Assembly: GCA_035699085.1 (NCBI GenBank)
Contig: DASSBG010000003.1
Coordinates: forward strand, 60,271 to 124,270
Direction of reading: 5' to 3'
DNA: 64,000 nt
Source: DASSBG01 sp035699085
GTDB taxonomy: Bacteria; Pseudomonadota; Gammaproteobacteria; Xanthomonadales; Rhodanobacteraceae
Made by a program: the position numbers and the translations under genes. The notes beneath the pieces were generated by a model. That model was not told where the DNA came from, ran no database searches, and was given only the letters and a program-made list of their open reading frames with translations. Positions 47,120 to 56,759 of the stretch are shown here, piece by piece. Every line of letters starts with the position of its first letter. Within the stretch, counting starts at the first letter, position 1.

Positions 47120-47252
47120 CGGAGACTCCGGCGGCGGGCAGTCAAACGGGCGCATTGTAGCGGAAGCGGCGGCGCGGTGACCGGCGGTGAGCGGTGAGCG
47201 GCGGTGGCGCAGCAAGCGGGAATGTCCATGCCCATCAGCGCCGGACGCTTTC

Positions 47253-47352
47253 GGTCCCGGGTCCCGGGTCCCGAGGCCCGAATCCGAATCCCGAATCCGA
47301 ATCCGAATCCCGAATCCCGAATCCCGAATCCCGAATCCCGAATCCCGAATCC
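47253..47352 (+). repeat. Mixed tandem array: GGTCCCG units then CCCGAAT heptamers
   Basis: Begins with about three GGTCCCG/GGGTCCC units, then runs into roughly 11 CCCGAAT or CCGAAT units (GGGATTC on the minus strand). Two heptamer families are therefore fused head to tail in one array. It lies between pyrH and the tsf terminator. Confidence 0.93.
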
Positions 47353-47366
47353 CGAGCCAGCCAAAG

Positions 47367-47393
47367 AAAAGGCCGCGCAATGCGCGGCCTTTT
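47367..47393 (-). terminator. Rho-independent terminator after tsf
   Basis: Perfect 13-base arms (AAAAGGCCGCGCA and its complement) around a single base, giving a stem closed by a small loop with TTTTC downstream on the minus strand. It ends 24 bases after the tsf stop codon. Confidence 0.9.
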
Positions 47394-47417
47394 CGGCTAC
47401 AGCGGGCGCCCGGCGAC

Positions 47418-48296
<879 letters not shown>

Positions 48297-48406
48297 GGGT
48301 ATTCCTCGTGACTATCTGGGCGCGCCGGCAATGCGACGCGCGTGGTTCGTGGTGGCCCGGCGGCGACGTGTCGGCGCGCCGGGCCCTGCGGGGTGCCGCG
48401 AGCCGC

Positions 48407-49396
48407 TCAGGACTCGCTGGAGGCCTGGTCGGCGGCCGGCTCGGGCTTGGCTTCGGCGGCCTTGTCGGCGGCCTTGGTGGCATCAGCCTTGGCTTCGGCA
48501 GGCTTGTCCGCGGCTGTGGCGCCAGCCTTCGGCTCGCTCTTTGCATCGTCCTTGGCTTCGGCTGCCGGCTTGGCGGCCTTGGCCGGCGCGGCCTTCTTGG
48601 CCGGCGCGCGGCGCGCCGGCGCCTTCTTGCGCGGCTCGTCGACGCGGGCCACCGGGTTGCCCTCGGCGTCCAGCTCGACGAACTCGTTGCCGTCGCCCTG
48701 GGCCGCGGCCGGCGCGGCCGCCTTGCCCTCGAGCACCGCGTCGGCGGCGGCGCGCACGTAGAGCTGCACGGCACGGATCGCGTCGTCGTTGCCGGGGATG
48801 GCGTACTCGACCAGCGTCGGGTCGTAGTTGGTGTCGACCACCGCGACCACCGGGATGCCCAGCTTGTGGGCTTCCTGCACGGCGATGTTCTCGTGGCCGA
48901 TGTCGATCACGAACAGCGCGTCCGGCAGCTTGTTCATGTTCTTGATGCCGCCCAGCGACTTCTCCAGCTTGTCGCGCTCGCGGCGCAGCGCCAGCACTTC
49001 GTGCTTGACCAGCTTGTCGAAGCTGCCGTCGGTTTCCATCGCCTCGAGTTCCTTCAGGCGCGCCACCGACTGCTTGACGGTGCGGAAGTTGGTCAGCATG
49101 CCACCCAGCCAGCGGGCGGCCACCGACGGCATGCCGCAGCGCTCGGCTTCCTCGCGCACCACGTCGCGCGCAGCGCGCTTGGTGCCGACGAACAGGATGG
49201 TGCCGCGCTTCTGCGCGATGCCGGACAGGTAGTTCATGGCGTCGCCGAACAGCGGCAACGTCGACTCGAGGTTGATGATGTGGATCTTGCCGCGGGCGCC
49301 GAAAATGTACGGCGCCATGCGCGGGTTCCAGTAGCGGGTCTGGTGGCCGAAATGGACGCCGGCTTCCAGCATCTGGCGCATGGTGACTTGGGGCAT
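48407..49396 (-). CDS. rpsB: 30S ribosomal protein S2
   Basis: 329 residues: a standard S2 core (1-240; MRQMLEAGVHFGHQTRYWNP, WLGGMLTNFRTVKQS, ALFVIDIGHENIAVQEA) plus a ~90-residue C-terminal tail almost wholly Ala, Lys, Glu, Asp and Pro (for example KKAPARRAPAKKAAPAKAAK). The tail is much longer than in E. coli (241 residues) and is probably disordered. ATG 49396 follows AGGAG. A strong promoter about 200 bases upstream gives a long leader, where S2 autoregulation operates in related bacteria. Confidence 0.97.
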   Translation of the reverse strand: MPQVTMRQMLEAGVHFGHQTRYWNPRMAPYIFGARGKIHIINLESTLPLFGDAMNYLSGIAQKRGTILFVGTKRAARDVVREEAERCGMPSVAARWLGGMLTNFRTVKQSVARLKELEAMETDGSFDKLVKHEVLALRRERDKLEKSLGGIKNMNKLPDALFVIDIGHENIAVQEAHKLGIPVVAVVDTNYDPTLVEYAIPGNDDAIRAVQLYVRAAADAVLEGKAAAPAAAQGDGNEFVELDAEGNPVARVDEPRKKAPARRAPAKKAAPAKAAKPAAEAKDDAKSEPKAGATAADKPAEAKADATKAADKAAEAKPEPAADQASSES

Positions 49397-49514
49397 GGTT
49401 TTCTCCTGGGGTTGGGCCTCCACGCATCCCCGCATTCGACCCGCCGCCCGTGCGCTGTTGACCGCACGGCGAGCAGGCACCCCGAATGTGGTGTCGATGC
49501 GTGTGTGGATTGAT

Positions 49515-49544
49515 TTGGGCATCGTGCCGCGGCGCGGTTACAAT
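49515..49544 (+). promoter_or_regulatory. Predicted promoter of map
   Basis: TTGGGC (49515-49520), an 18-base spacer, TACAAT (49539-49544). It points toward map, about 110 bases before its start codon, and lies inside the leader region of the divergent rpsB transcript. Confidence 0.55.
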
Positions 49545-49603
49545 GCCCGTTTTCGCCAAGGCTGCGGACGCGCTTGCGTGCGTCGGTACAGCCAAGCCGA
49601 TCA

Positions 49604-49632
49604 ATTATAGGCCTGTCGCCCGTGCGCGACAA
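49604..49632 (-). promoter_or_regulatory. Predicted promoter of rpsB-tsf
   Basis: On the minus strand TTGTCG (49632-49627), a 17-base spacer and a perfect -10 TATAAT (49609-49604). Transcription would start near 49597, giving a leader of roughly 200 bases before rpsB. Confidence 0.75.
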
Positions 49633-49657
49633 GCCCGCACCGCCGGAATCCACGCCC

Positions 49658-50425
49658 ATGGCCGTGACCATCAAGAGTCCCGAGGACATCGAGAAAATGC
49701 GCGTCGCCGGCCGCCTGGCCGCCGAGGCCCTGGCGATCCTGAAGGAGCACATCAAGCCGGGCGTGACCACCGAGGAACTTGACCGCATCGCGCATGATCA
49801 TGTCGTCAACGTGCAGAAGGCGATCCCTGCCAACGTCGGCTACCACGGCTTTCCCAAGACCTTGTGCACCTCCGTCAACCACGTGATCTGCCACGGTATT
49901 CCCTCGCCGGGCAAGGTGCTCAAGGACGGCGACATCGTCAACTGCGACATCACCGTGATCAAGGACGGCTGGCACGGCGACACCAGCCGCATGTTCTGCG
50001 TCGGCACGCCTTCGGTGCTGGCGAAGCGGCTGGTGGATGTCACCTACGAGGCCATGATGGCCGGCATCCGCGCGGTGCGCCCGGGCGCGACGCTGGGCGA
50101 CATCGGGCATGCGGTGCAGCAGCACGCCGAGGCGGCCGGTTTTTCGGTGGTGCGCGAGTACTGCGGCCACGGCATCGGCACCATCTACCACGACGAGCCG
50201 CAGATACTGCACTACGGCCAGCCGGGCACCGGCATGAAGCTGGCCAAGGGCATGACCTTCACTGTCGAGCCGATGGTCAACGCCGGCAAGCGCGGTACCC
50301 GCCAGTTGCCGGACGGCTGGACGGTGGTGACCAAGGACCACTCGTTGTCGGCGCAGTGGGAGCACACGCTGGTGGTGACCGACGACGGCTTCGAAATCCT
50401 GACGCCCTGGCCGGACGCCGCCTGA
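49658..50425 (+). CDS. map: Methionine aminopeptidase, type I
   Basis: 255 residues. Removes the initiator methionine from nascent proteins. The metal ligands sit in GDIVNCDITVIKDGWHGDTS (two Asp), REYCGHGIGTIYHDEP (His), MTFTVEPMVNAG (Glu) and SAQWEHTLVVTDDG (Glu). ATG 49658 begins MAVTIKSPEDIEKMR; an in-frame upstream extension has no homology. Divergent from rpsB and followed by glnD and dapD, a conserved gammaproteobacterial order. Confidence 0.97.
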   Translation: MAVTIKSPEDIEKMRVAGRLAAEALAILKEHIKPGVTTEELDRIAHDHVVNVQKAIPANVGYHGFPKTLCTSVNHVICHGIPSPGKVLKDGDIVNCDITVIKDGWHGDTSRMFCVGTPSVLAKRLVDVTYEAMMAGIRAVRPGATLGDIGHAVQQHAEAAGFSVVREYCGHGIGTIYHDEPQILHYGQPGTGMKLAKGMTFTVEPMVNAGKRGTRQLPDGWTVVTKDHSLSAQWEHTLVVTDDGFEILTPWPDAA

Positions 50426-50505
50426 GGCTTGCCTGCAGCCGCTGTCCCGGTGCTGCCGCGATGGTGTAGCGTGCCGAGGCCACCCGATCCGAGTTCGCCG
50501 GCTGC

Positions 50506-53211
50506 ATGAGCCAACCCAACGCAGACTCCAGCGTGCTTGCACCGCCGCGGGCGCTGCCCGAGGCGGTGCCGCTGGCGGGCGTCTCGGCCGAGGCGCGCCA
50601 GGCGCTGCGCCAGTGGCTGGGCGACGTCGACCGCGCGCTGGCCGCCGCGCTCGATGCCGGGGCGCCGGCCGCCTCGCTGGTACGCCAGCGGTCGGCGCGG
50701 GTTGATGCCCTGCTGACCCACGTGCGGCGCGCCATCCTCGGCGAGCTGGAGGACGCCGCGCTGTTCGCGGTCGGTGGCTACGGCCGGGGGCTGCTGTTCC
50801 CGCACTCGGACATCGACTTGCTGCTGCTGGTGCGCCAGCCGCCGACCGAGGAACGGGCGCGGGCACTCGAGGCTTTCGTCGGCTGCCTGTGGGACATCGG
50901 CCTGCGGCCGGGGCAGGCGGTGCGCACGATCAACGACTGCCGCGCGTTGGCGGCCGCGGATGTCGGTGTTTTCACCACCCTGCTGGACGCGCGCCGGCTG
51001 GCCGGCGATCCGGCGCTCGCCGATGCGCTGCGCGCGCTGGTTGATGCGCCCGCCATGTGGCCGCCGGCCGACTACCTGGCTGCCAAGCGCGAGGAGCAGG
51101 CGGCGCGCCACGCGCGCTTCGACGACACGGCCCACAACCTCGAGCCCAACCTCAAGGAGAGCCCCGGTGGCCTGCGCACGCTCGACCTGCTGCGCTGGCT
51201 GGGCCGCCGCGTCGCCCATGCCGATGGCTTCGGCGGGCTGGTCGCCGAAGGCCTGCTCGATGCCGCCGAGCGCGAATCGCTGGGCGAGGCCGAGGCGACG
51301 CTGCAGCGCTACCGCTACGCCCTGCACCTGGAGGCCGGGCGGCCGGAGGAGCGGCTGCTGTTCGACTACCAGCGCGCGCTGGCCGCGCGGCTCGGCTTCC
51401 GCGACCAGAATCCGGATCCTGTTGCCGGCGGCGGCAAGGAGCCGCTGCTCGGCGTCGAGCAGTTCATGCAGGGCTACTACCGCGCCGCCACCGTGGTCGA
51501 GCGGCTGGGCGTGCAACTGGTCGAGCGTTTCGACGAGCTGTTGGAGGCGGACGCGCCGGCGCAATCGCTGGGCGCGGATTTCGTCCGCCGCGGCCGCCGC
51601 CTGGATACCCGTGACGAGGACCTGTTCATGCGCCGCCCGGCGGCGCTGGTCGAGGGCTTCGTGCTGCGGATCGACCACCCGGAGCTGATCGGTTTCAGCG
51701 CCGAGACCATGCGCCGCATCCAGCACGCGCTGGCCTCGCATGGACCCGCGCTGGCCGACGACGCCGATGTGCTGGCAGCCTTCCTGGCGCTGCTGCAGCG
51801 CGGCGCGCCGGCTGCCGAAGCGCTCTGGCGCATGAACCGCCACGGCGTGCTGGCGGCGATCCTGCCGCCATTCGCGCGGGTGGTCGGGCGCATGCAGTAC
51901 GACCTCTTCCACGTCTACACCGTGGATGAGCACACCGTGCGCGTGTTGCGCAACGTGGCGCGCTTCGCCGATCCGGATGCGCGCCGCGAGTTTCCCCTCG
52001 GCTGCGAGGTGTGGAGTGGCATCGACAAGCCCGAACTGGTGCTGCTGGCGGCGCTGTTCCACGACATCGCCAAGGGCCGTGGCGGCGATCACTCGGCGCT
52101 GGGCGAGGGCGACGCGCGGGCATTTTGCGCACGCCTCGGGCTGGTGGCGGCCGATGCCGAGCTGGTGGCCTGGCTGGTGCGCAACCACCTGCTGATGAGC
52201 ACCACCGCGCAACGCCAGGACATCACCGACCCGGACGTGGTGCAGGCCTTTGCACGCAAGGTCGGCGACTGGGAGCGGCTCGACCACCTCTACCTGTTGA
52301 CGGTGGCCGACATCCGCGGTACCAGTCCGCGGCTGTGGAACGCCTGGAAGGATCGCCTGCTGGCCGACCTCTACGTCGCCGCGCGCTACGCGCTGCGGGG
52401 CGACCCGGCGCTGCCGCTGCGCGCCGACACGCGGGTGCGCGAGTGCCGTGAGCGGGCACTGAAGCTGCTGCTGGCCGAAGGCTTCGATGCTGATCGCGTG
52501 GCCGCCGTCTGGGCCGATTTCCCGGACGCCAGCTTCCTCCGCCACCGGCCGGAGCAGATCGCCTGGCAAACCCGCGCCATCGCCCGCCACGGCGCGCTGC
52601 CACTGGTCGCGGTGCATCCGCTGTCGGTGCGCGGCACCACCGAATTGTTCGTCTGCGCCGAGGACCGCCGCGGCCTGTTCGCGGCCATCACGGCGGCGCT
52701 CGACAAGCTGCGCTTCTCGGTGGTCGAGGCGCGCATCCTCAGCTCGCGTACGGGGTTTGCGCTCGACACCTTCCTGCTGCTGGAGAGCGACAGCCAGCAG
52801 CCGGCCGCGCCCGCGCGGGCGGAGGAACTGGCGCGGGCGCTGCGCGCGGCGCTGGCGCGGGTGCCTTACCGCAGCCAGCCGGTGCGCCGCGGCCTGCCGC
52901 GGCAGTTGCGCCACTTCCAGATGCAGCCACGGGCCGAGTTCGCGGACGACGTCGAGGCGGGCCGGACCCAACTGGCGCTGGTATGCACCGACCGCCCCGG
53001 TTTGCTCGCGGCCGTCGCGCAGGCATTTCGCGACAGCGGCGTGCGCGTATACGATGCGCGCATCGCGACCTTCGGCGAACGCGTCGAGGATTTCTTCCTG
53101 CTCACCGACGACGGCGGCCAGCCGCTGTCGCCGGCGCAGCGCGAGCAACTGCACCAGGCGCTGATCCGGCGGCTGGGGCCGCCCAGCGGAGACCCGCCAC
53201 GTGGACACTGA
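50506..53211 (+). CDS. glnD: [Protein-PII] uridylyltransferase/uridylyl-removing enzyme
   Basis: 901 residues. The nitrogen sensor that uridylylates PII when glutamine is low and removes UMP when it is high. Domains: nucleotidyltransferase (about 60-330) with VGGYGRGLLFPHSDIDLLLL; the HD hydrolase (about 440-600) with LLAALFHDIAKGRGGDHSAL; two C-terminal ACT domains (about 700-780, 815-895; LFVCAEDRRGLFAAITAALD and LALVCTDRPGLLAAVAQAFR). Full length. It overlaps dapD by 11 bases. Confidence 0.97.
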   Translation: MSQPNADSSVLAPPRALPEAVPLAGVSAEARQALRQWLGDVDRALAAALDAGAPAASLVRQRSARVDALLTHVRRAILGELEDAALFAVGGYGRGLLFPHSDIDLLLLVRQPPTEERARALEAFVGCLWDIGLRPGQAVRTINDCRALAAADVGVFTTLLDARRLAGDPALADALRALVDAPAMWPPADYLAAKREEQAARHARFDDTAHNLEPNLKESPGGLRTLDLLRWLGRRVAHADGFGGLVAEGLLDAAERESLGEAEATLQRYRYALHLEAGRPEERLLFDYQRALAARLGFRDQNPDPVAGGGKEPLLGVEQFMQGYYRAATVVERLGVQLVERFDELLEADAPAQSLGADFVRRGRRLDTRDEDLFMRRPAALVEGFVLRIDHPELIGFSAETMRRIQHALASHGPALADDADVLAAFLALLQRGAPAAEALWRMNRHGVLAAILPPFARVVGRMQYDLFHVYTVDEHTVRVLRNVARFADPDARREFPLGCEVWSGIDKPELVLLAALFHDIAKGRGGDHSALGEGDARAFCARLGLVAADAELVAWLVRNHLLMSTTAQRQDITDPDVVQAFARKVGDWERLDHLYLLTVADIRGTSPRLWNAWKDRLLADLYVAARYALRGDPALPLRADTRVRECRERALKLLLAEGFDADRVAAVWADFPDASFLRHRPEQIAWQTRAIARHGALPLVAVHPLSVRGTTELFVCAEDRRGLFAAITAALDKLRFSVVEARILSSRTGFALDTFLLLESDSQQPAAPARAEELARALRAALARVPYRSQPVRRGLPRQLRHFQMQPRAEFADDVEAGRTQLALVCTDRPGLLAAVAQAFRDSGVRVYDARIATFGERVEDFFLLTDDGGQPLSPAQREQLHQALIRRLGPPSGDPPRGH

Positions 53212-54025
53212 AGCCGAAGCCCTCATCAATGCCGCCTGGGAACGGCGCACGGGCATTACGCCGGACGCTGCCGAACCGCAGCTGCGCGCCGCGGTGGACC
53301 AGGCGCTGGAGCAACTGCAGGCCGGTGAGGCGCGGGTCGCCGAGCCCGATGGCGACGGCGGCTGGTGTGTCAACGAGTGGCTGAAGAAGGCCGTGCTGCT
53401 CCACTTCCGCCTGAATGAAAACCGCGTGATGGACGGCGGCGCGATGGCGGCCTGGGACAAGGTGCCGTTGCGCTTCGAGGGCGCGGACGACGCGACGTTC
53501 GACGCGCTGGGCGCGCGGGTGGTGCCGGGCGCGCTGGTGCGCCGCGGCGCGCACATCGGCCGCGGCGTGGTGCTGATGCCCAGCTACATCAACATTGGCG
53601 CGTACATCGGCGAGGGCAGCATGGTGGACACCTGGGCCACCGTCGGCTCCTGCGCGCAGATTGGCGCGCGCGTGCACCTGTCCGGCGGCGTCGGCATCGG
53701 CGGCGTGCTGGAGCCGCTGCAGGCGGCGCCGACCATCATCGAGGACGACTGCTTCATCGGCGCGCGTTCCGAGGTGGTCGAGGGCGTGGTGGTGGAGCAG
53801 GGCAGCGTGGTCGGCATGGGCGTGTTCCTCGGCCAGTCGACGCGCATCCACGACCGCGCCAGCGGCACCACCAGTTACGGACGGGTGCCGGCCGGCAGCG
53901 TGGTGGTGGCGGGCAGCTTGCCGGCCGCCGACGGTAGCCACAGCCTGTACGCCGCGATCATCGTCAAGCGCGTCGACGCGGGCACGCGGGCAAAGACCAG
54001 CATCAACGAGTTGCTGCGGGGCTGA
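53201..54025 (+). CDS. dapD: 2,3,4,5-Tetrahydropyridine-2,6-dicarboxylate N-succinyltransferase
   Basis: 274 residues. Succinylase step of lysine and diaminopimelate synthesis. The N-terminal helical domain is followed by a left-handed beta-helix of hexapeptide repeats (about 110-235). Signatures are VNEWLKKAVLLHFRLNEN, MPSYINIGAYIGEGSMVDTW and GSCAQIGARVHLSGGVGIGG. GTG start inside the glnD 3' end, with GGAG upstream; coupling is likely. A repeat-bounded segment follows. Confidence 0.97.
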   Translation: MDTEAEALINAAWERRTGITPDAAEPQLRAAVDQALEQLQAGEARVAEPDGDGGWCVNEWLKKAVLLHFRLNENRVMDGGAMAAWDKVPLRFEGADDATFDALGARVVPGALVRRGAHIGRGVVLMPSYINIGAYIGEGSMVDTWATVGSCAQIGARVHLSGGVGIGGVLEPLQAAPTIIEDDCFIGARSEVVEGVVVEQGSVVGMGVFLGQSTRIHDRASGTTSYGRVPAGSVVVAGSLPAADGSHSLYAAIIVKRVDAGTRAKTSINELLRG

Positions 54026-54038
54026 GGAGCCGGGACCG

Positions 54039-54318
54039 CGATCGGGGACCGGGGACCGGGGACCAGGGACCGGGGACCGGGGACCGGGAAGAGCAGGTTT
54101 ACGCGCTCTCGATCAGCCCGGATCTGACCAGCTTCGCGCAAACGCTGTTGCACCCTGTCGCGGGACAGCCGCGACAGGGCGTGCTGTGAGGCACGACTCA
54201 CCGCTGTTCCGGTGCCTGTCTTCGCTCCCGGTTGGCAAGCGGCCCATCGTGACAGCCGCCAACGCACCCTGCTGCGCAGCCGCGATGCGCCGCTTTTCCG
54301 GTCCCCGGTCCCCGATCG
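54039..54318. repeat. 280-base segment with perfect 21-base terminal inverted repeats
   Basis: The ends at 54039-54059 (begins CGATCGGGGACC) and 54298-54318 are exact reverse complements over 21 bases; both consist of GGGACCG heptamers plus CGATC. The left end continues as six heptamers (54045-54086). The ~240-base interior has no gene but contains a perfect 11-bp hairpin (54153-54163 with 54169-54179, loop GACAG). It fills the gap between dapD and the next gene. It looks like a MITE-type or heptamer-bracketed unit. Confidence 0.75.
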
Positions 54319-54385
54319 TGCTCATTCAGCGCGCGCATGGTGGACGGGTCGTACGGTGGCGCCGTGTTCAACAGCGGAGGCCACC

Positions 54386-55201
54386 ATGGCCAGCCAACAT
54401 CACAGCCACACGCACCATTCCAGCGACAAGGGCGGCAAGGGCAGCAAGGCCTACCGCAGCCCGCAAAGCCACGGCGGCATCAGTCACGAGACGGCCGAGG
54501 CAGCGCGCCGGGAGAAGCATCCGGAGCGCGCCGGGCTGCCGGATGGGGGCCTCGGTGCGCCACCGCCGCAGACGCCGGAGCGGGCGCTGAGCCCCGATGA
54601 CGCAGTCGAACGCTACGGTTTCACCGGCGACGACGGCGGTTACGATTCGGTCAATGGCGTGCGGGTGCCGCCGTCGCCGGATTCGCCACAGGCAGCGGCG
54701 CGCGGCAGCGACTCCCGGCGGCACCGGCCCCGCGACGGGGACCTGCAAACCGGCCCGTCGCGTGAGCGCAGCCCGGTGGAGGACAGCGACCGTGACCACC
54801 CTCGGCGCGGCCGCGACGGTGCAGCGCATGCCGGCCGATCTCATGGCAGCGCAGCGCATGATGGCGATTCCCGCAGCCGCCAAGCGCGCGGGCCCGGCGG
54901 CCGCGACCGCGACAGGCCCGCGACCGATGGCGGCATCGGCGGCCGCAGCGGCACGGGCGACGCACGGCCGCATCGCGGCCTGGAAGATGTCGCCGAGCTC
55001 GACGCGATGGACCCGTCGGCGGAACGCCAGAGCGAGCGCACCATCGACAGCGGCCCGGCCTACCGCACCGGCGGCACCCAGGAGGTGCGCGCGCAGCGGG
55101 TGGCCGAACGCAAGGCAGCCGAGAGCGGCCGCGGCAGCAGCCGTCGCGATCCCCGCGGCCGCGCCGACCCGCCGCCGGGGGCGCCCGTGAAGCGCTCTTG
55201 A
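54386..55201 (+). CDS. Hydrophilic, probably disordered protein of unknown function
   Basis: 271 residues, rich in Arg, Gly, Asp, Ser and Pro, with no hydrophobic segment. It starts MASQHHSHTHHSSDKGGKGS, which can bind metal through histidines. Only two stretches look structured: GGISHETAEAARREKHPERA (about 30-50) and VERYGFTGDDGGYDSVNG (about 74-92). The basic/acidic repeats in the second half are low-complexity. A Shine-Dalgarno GGAGG precedes ATG 54386. It might be a stress or desiccation protein like other hydrophilins; this is a guess from composition. Confidence 0.65.
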   Translation: MASQHHSHTHHSSDKGGKGSKAYRSPQSHGGISHETAEAARREKHPERAGLPDGGLGAPPPQTPERALSPDDAVERYGFTGDDGGYDSVNGVRVPPSPDSPQAAARGSDSRRHRPRDGDLQTGPSRERSPVEDSDRDHPRRGRDGAAHAGRSHGSAAHDGDSRSRQARGPGGRDRDRPATDGGIGGRSGTGDARPHRGLEDVAELDAMDPSAERQSERTIDSGPAYRTGGTQEVRAQRVAERKAAESGRGSSRRDPRGRADPPPGAPVKRS

Positions 55202-55260
55202 ACCCGGATTCGAGATCCGGGACCAGGATCGCCGACACGTGACCCGACGAAGCCCGGCGG

Positions 55261-55294
55261 CAGGTTGGCGGTGAGCCGAAGGCGAACCCCAACA
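55261..55294 (+). repeat. Dispersed YAGGTTGG element, copy 8 (3-bp stem variant)
   Basis: Identical over its length to copy 1 at 841-874 (GCC-GAA-GGC centre), although the two lie more than 54 kb apart. It occupies the 240-base gap before a small membrane protein gene. Confidence 0.88.
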
Positions 55295-55441
55295 CGCCGA
55301 TCAAGGACACGGGCACCGCCGCGACGTCACGTGCTCAAACCTTTGCCGCGGCCGCGACGCGGATGGTCCGATCACGTATGCTGGCGGTCGGCGCGCCGTT
55401 GACGGTCGCCGCGCCGCCGTCCGCCGCAGAGGAGCTGCCTG

Positions 55442-55714
55442 ATGCCTTGCCTGTTCGCGTTGTTCACGCTGCTGACGCCGCGCATCCTCATCGTCGTGCT
55501 GTGGCTCTTCAGCAGCTGGTTCAGCGGCATCTTCAGCGTGGCGCTGTGGCCGGTGCTGGGTTTCATCTTCCTGCCGACCACGTTGCTCTGGTACAGCGCC
55601 GTGCAGCACTGGTTTGGTGGCCACTGGAGCTTCTGGCCAATCGTCGGCCTGGTGATCGCGCTGCTGATCGATCTCTCCCCCGCCAGCGGCCGACGCCGCG
55701 CCCGCGCCCGCTGA
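55442..55714 (+). CDS. Small membrane protein of unknown function
   Basis: 90 residues, with three hydrophobic stretches at about 5-24, 26-50 and 63-80 and a basic C-terminus (RRRARAR), so the tail is likely cytoplasmic. Rich in Trp, Phe and Leu. Similar short proteins occur in Xanthomonadales without assigned role. A GAGGAG box precedes ATG 55442. Confidence 0.7.
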   Translation: MPCLFALFTLLTPRILIVVLWLFSSWFSGIFSVALWPVLGFIFLPTTLLWYSAVQHWFGGHWSFWPIVGLVIALLIDLSPASGRRRARAR

Positions 55715-55782
55715 GCGCCGCAGGAGCAGGGAGCAGCGCCGGACACAGCGCGGCCGGTCGCTGGGGAGGCAAACCCGCGCTG

Positions 55783-55808
55783 TTCCCATTCCCCATTCCC
55801 CATTCCCG
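55783..55808 (-). repeat. GGGAATG heptamer array
   Basis: Three to four units (CATTCCC on the plus strand), related to the arrays at 37938-38021. It ends three bases before the stop codon of the NlpC/P60 gene. Confidence 0.8.
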
Positions 55809-55811
55809 GCT

Positions 55812-56285
55812 CTAATCGTCCAACGGCCGCAGCCCGAACAGGAAGTGTCGCGACCAGTAGGGATTGGACAGGTGGTCCAGCCGCACGCGGCCGCCGGTGC
55901 TCGGCGCATGCACGAAACGGCCGTTGCCGACGTAGATGCCGACGTGGCTGACGCCATCGCCATCGGTCTCGAAAAATACCAGGTCGCCAGCTGCCAGCTC
56001 GTCGCGCTCGACACGCGGGGCATCGATGTCCGCCATGGCGTTGGTGGTGCGTGGCAGCTCGATGTCAGCGCTGGTCCGGTAGACGTAGCGCACCAGACCG
56101 CTGCAATCGAAGCCGGTCTGCGGCGTGTTGCCACCCCATTGGTAGGGCGTGCCGACCAGGCCGATCGCGCGGAACAGCACGCCGTTGGCCGCGTCGGGGT
56201 CAGGCAGAGGCGGCGCACTGGCGCAGCCGGCCAGCAGCGCCAGCAGGATGATCGGTGCCGCGAGGCGGTAGGGCAGTCGGCGCAT
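55812..56285 (-). CDS. NlpC/P60-family lipoprotein hydrolase
   Basis: 157 residues. The lipobox LLAG-Cys (cysteine about residue 20) makes it an outer- or inner-membrane lipoprotein. The catalytic Cys lies in GFDCSGLVRYVY, the His in SHVGIYVGNGRFVHAP, as in murein endopeptidases that cut D-Glu-mDAP bonds (Spr/MepS type). The VGTPYQWGGN opening is typical. ATG 56285 chosen because the signal peptide starts there. Confidence 0.92.
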   Translation of the reverse strand: MRRLPYRLAAPIILLALLAGCASAPPLPDPDAANGVLFRAIGLVGTPYQWGGNTPQTGFDCSGLVRYVYRTSADIELPRTTNAMADIDAPRVERDELAAGDLVFFETDGDGVSHVGIYVGNGRFVHAPSTGGRVRLDHLSNPYWSRHFLFGLRPLDD

Positions 56286-56376
56286 TGGAAGCCTGGCGAA
56301 GGACGCCGCCGAGCTTAGCAAAGCCCTTTCCGCCATGCAGGCCGCAGGCGGAAGACTGGCAAGGCGTGCGCAGGTC

Positions 56377-56664
56377 TCAGGAGCCCACGAGCGTCAGACG
56401 TGGACGCTCCGCGGCAGGCGGCGGGTCCAGGCTGTCGGCAAACTCGGCGCTGAGGCGGTGGCTGAACTCCTCCGAGCGGCGATGTGCGGCGGCGACCACG
56501 GCCGGAGGGATGCTGTCGGCGGCGGCCAGTTCGGCGAACATGCCGCGCAGATGGGCGTCAAAGCCCGGGTCGCGGCCGGACTCGTCCAGCGCCGAGATCA
56601 GCGTCGCCAGCCAATCGGCGCCTGGTGCCCGCAATGCCAGCAAGAGTTCAGCGGTGGTGGCCAT
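56377..56664 (-). CDS. Small helical protein of unknown function
   Basis: 95 residues, mostly predicted helical (TTAELLLALRAPGADWLATL, PAVVAAAHRRSEEFSHRLSA), soluble, no signal. AAGGGGA lies eight bases before ATG 56664, supporting translation. I do not recognise the family. It could be transcribed with the NlpC/P60 gene, which is 91 bases downstream. Confidence 0.6.
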   Translation of the reverse strand: MATTAELLLALRAPGADWLATLISALDESGRDPGFDAHLRGMFAELAAADSIPPAVVAAAHRRSEEFSHRLSAEFADSLDPPPAAERPRLTLVGS

Positions 56665-56759
56665 GGGATCGGTCCCCTTGAATGTGCCACAGAGACAAGC
56701 AGGAACCATGCCAGTAGCGGGGGCAAGGCCGGTGCCGGAGCGCCTTGTACAATGGCCGG

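Noticed and set aside
50212..53556. Long minus-strand open frame opposite glnD
   Set aside because: Antisense shadow of a full-length glnD; no start signal and no domain.
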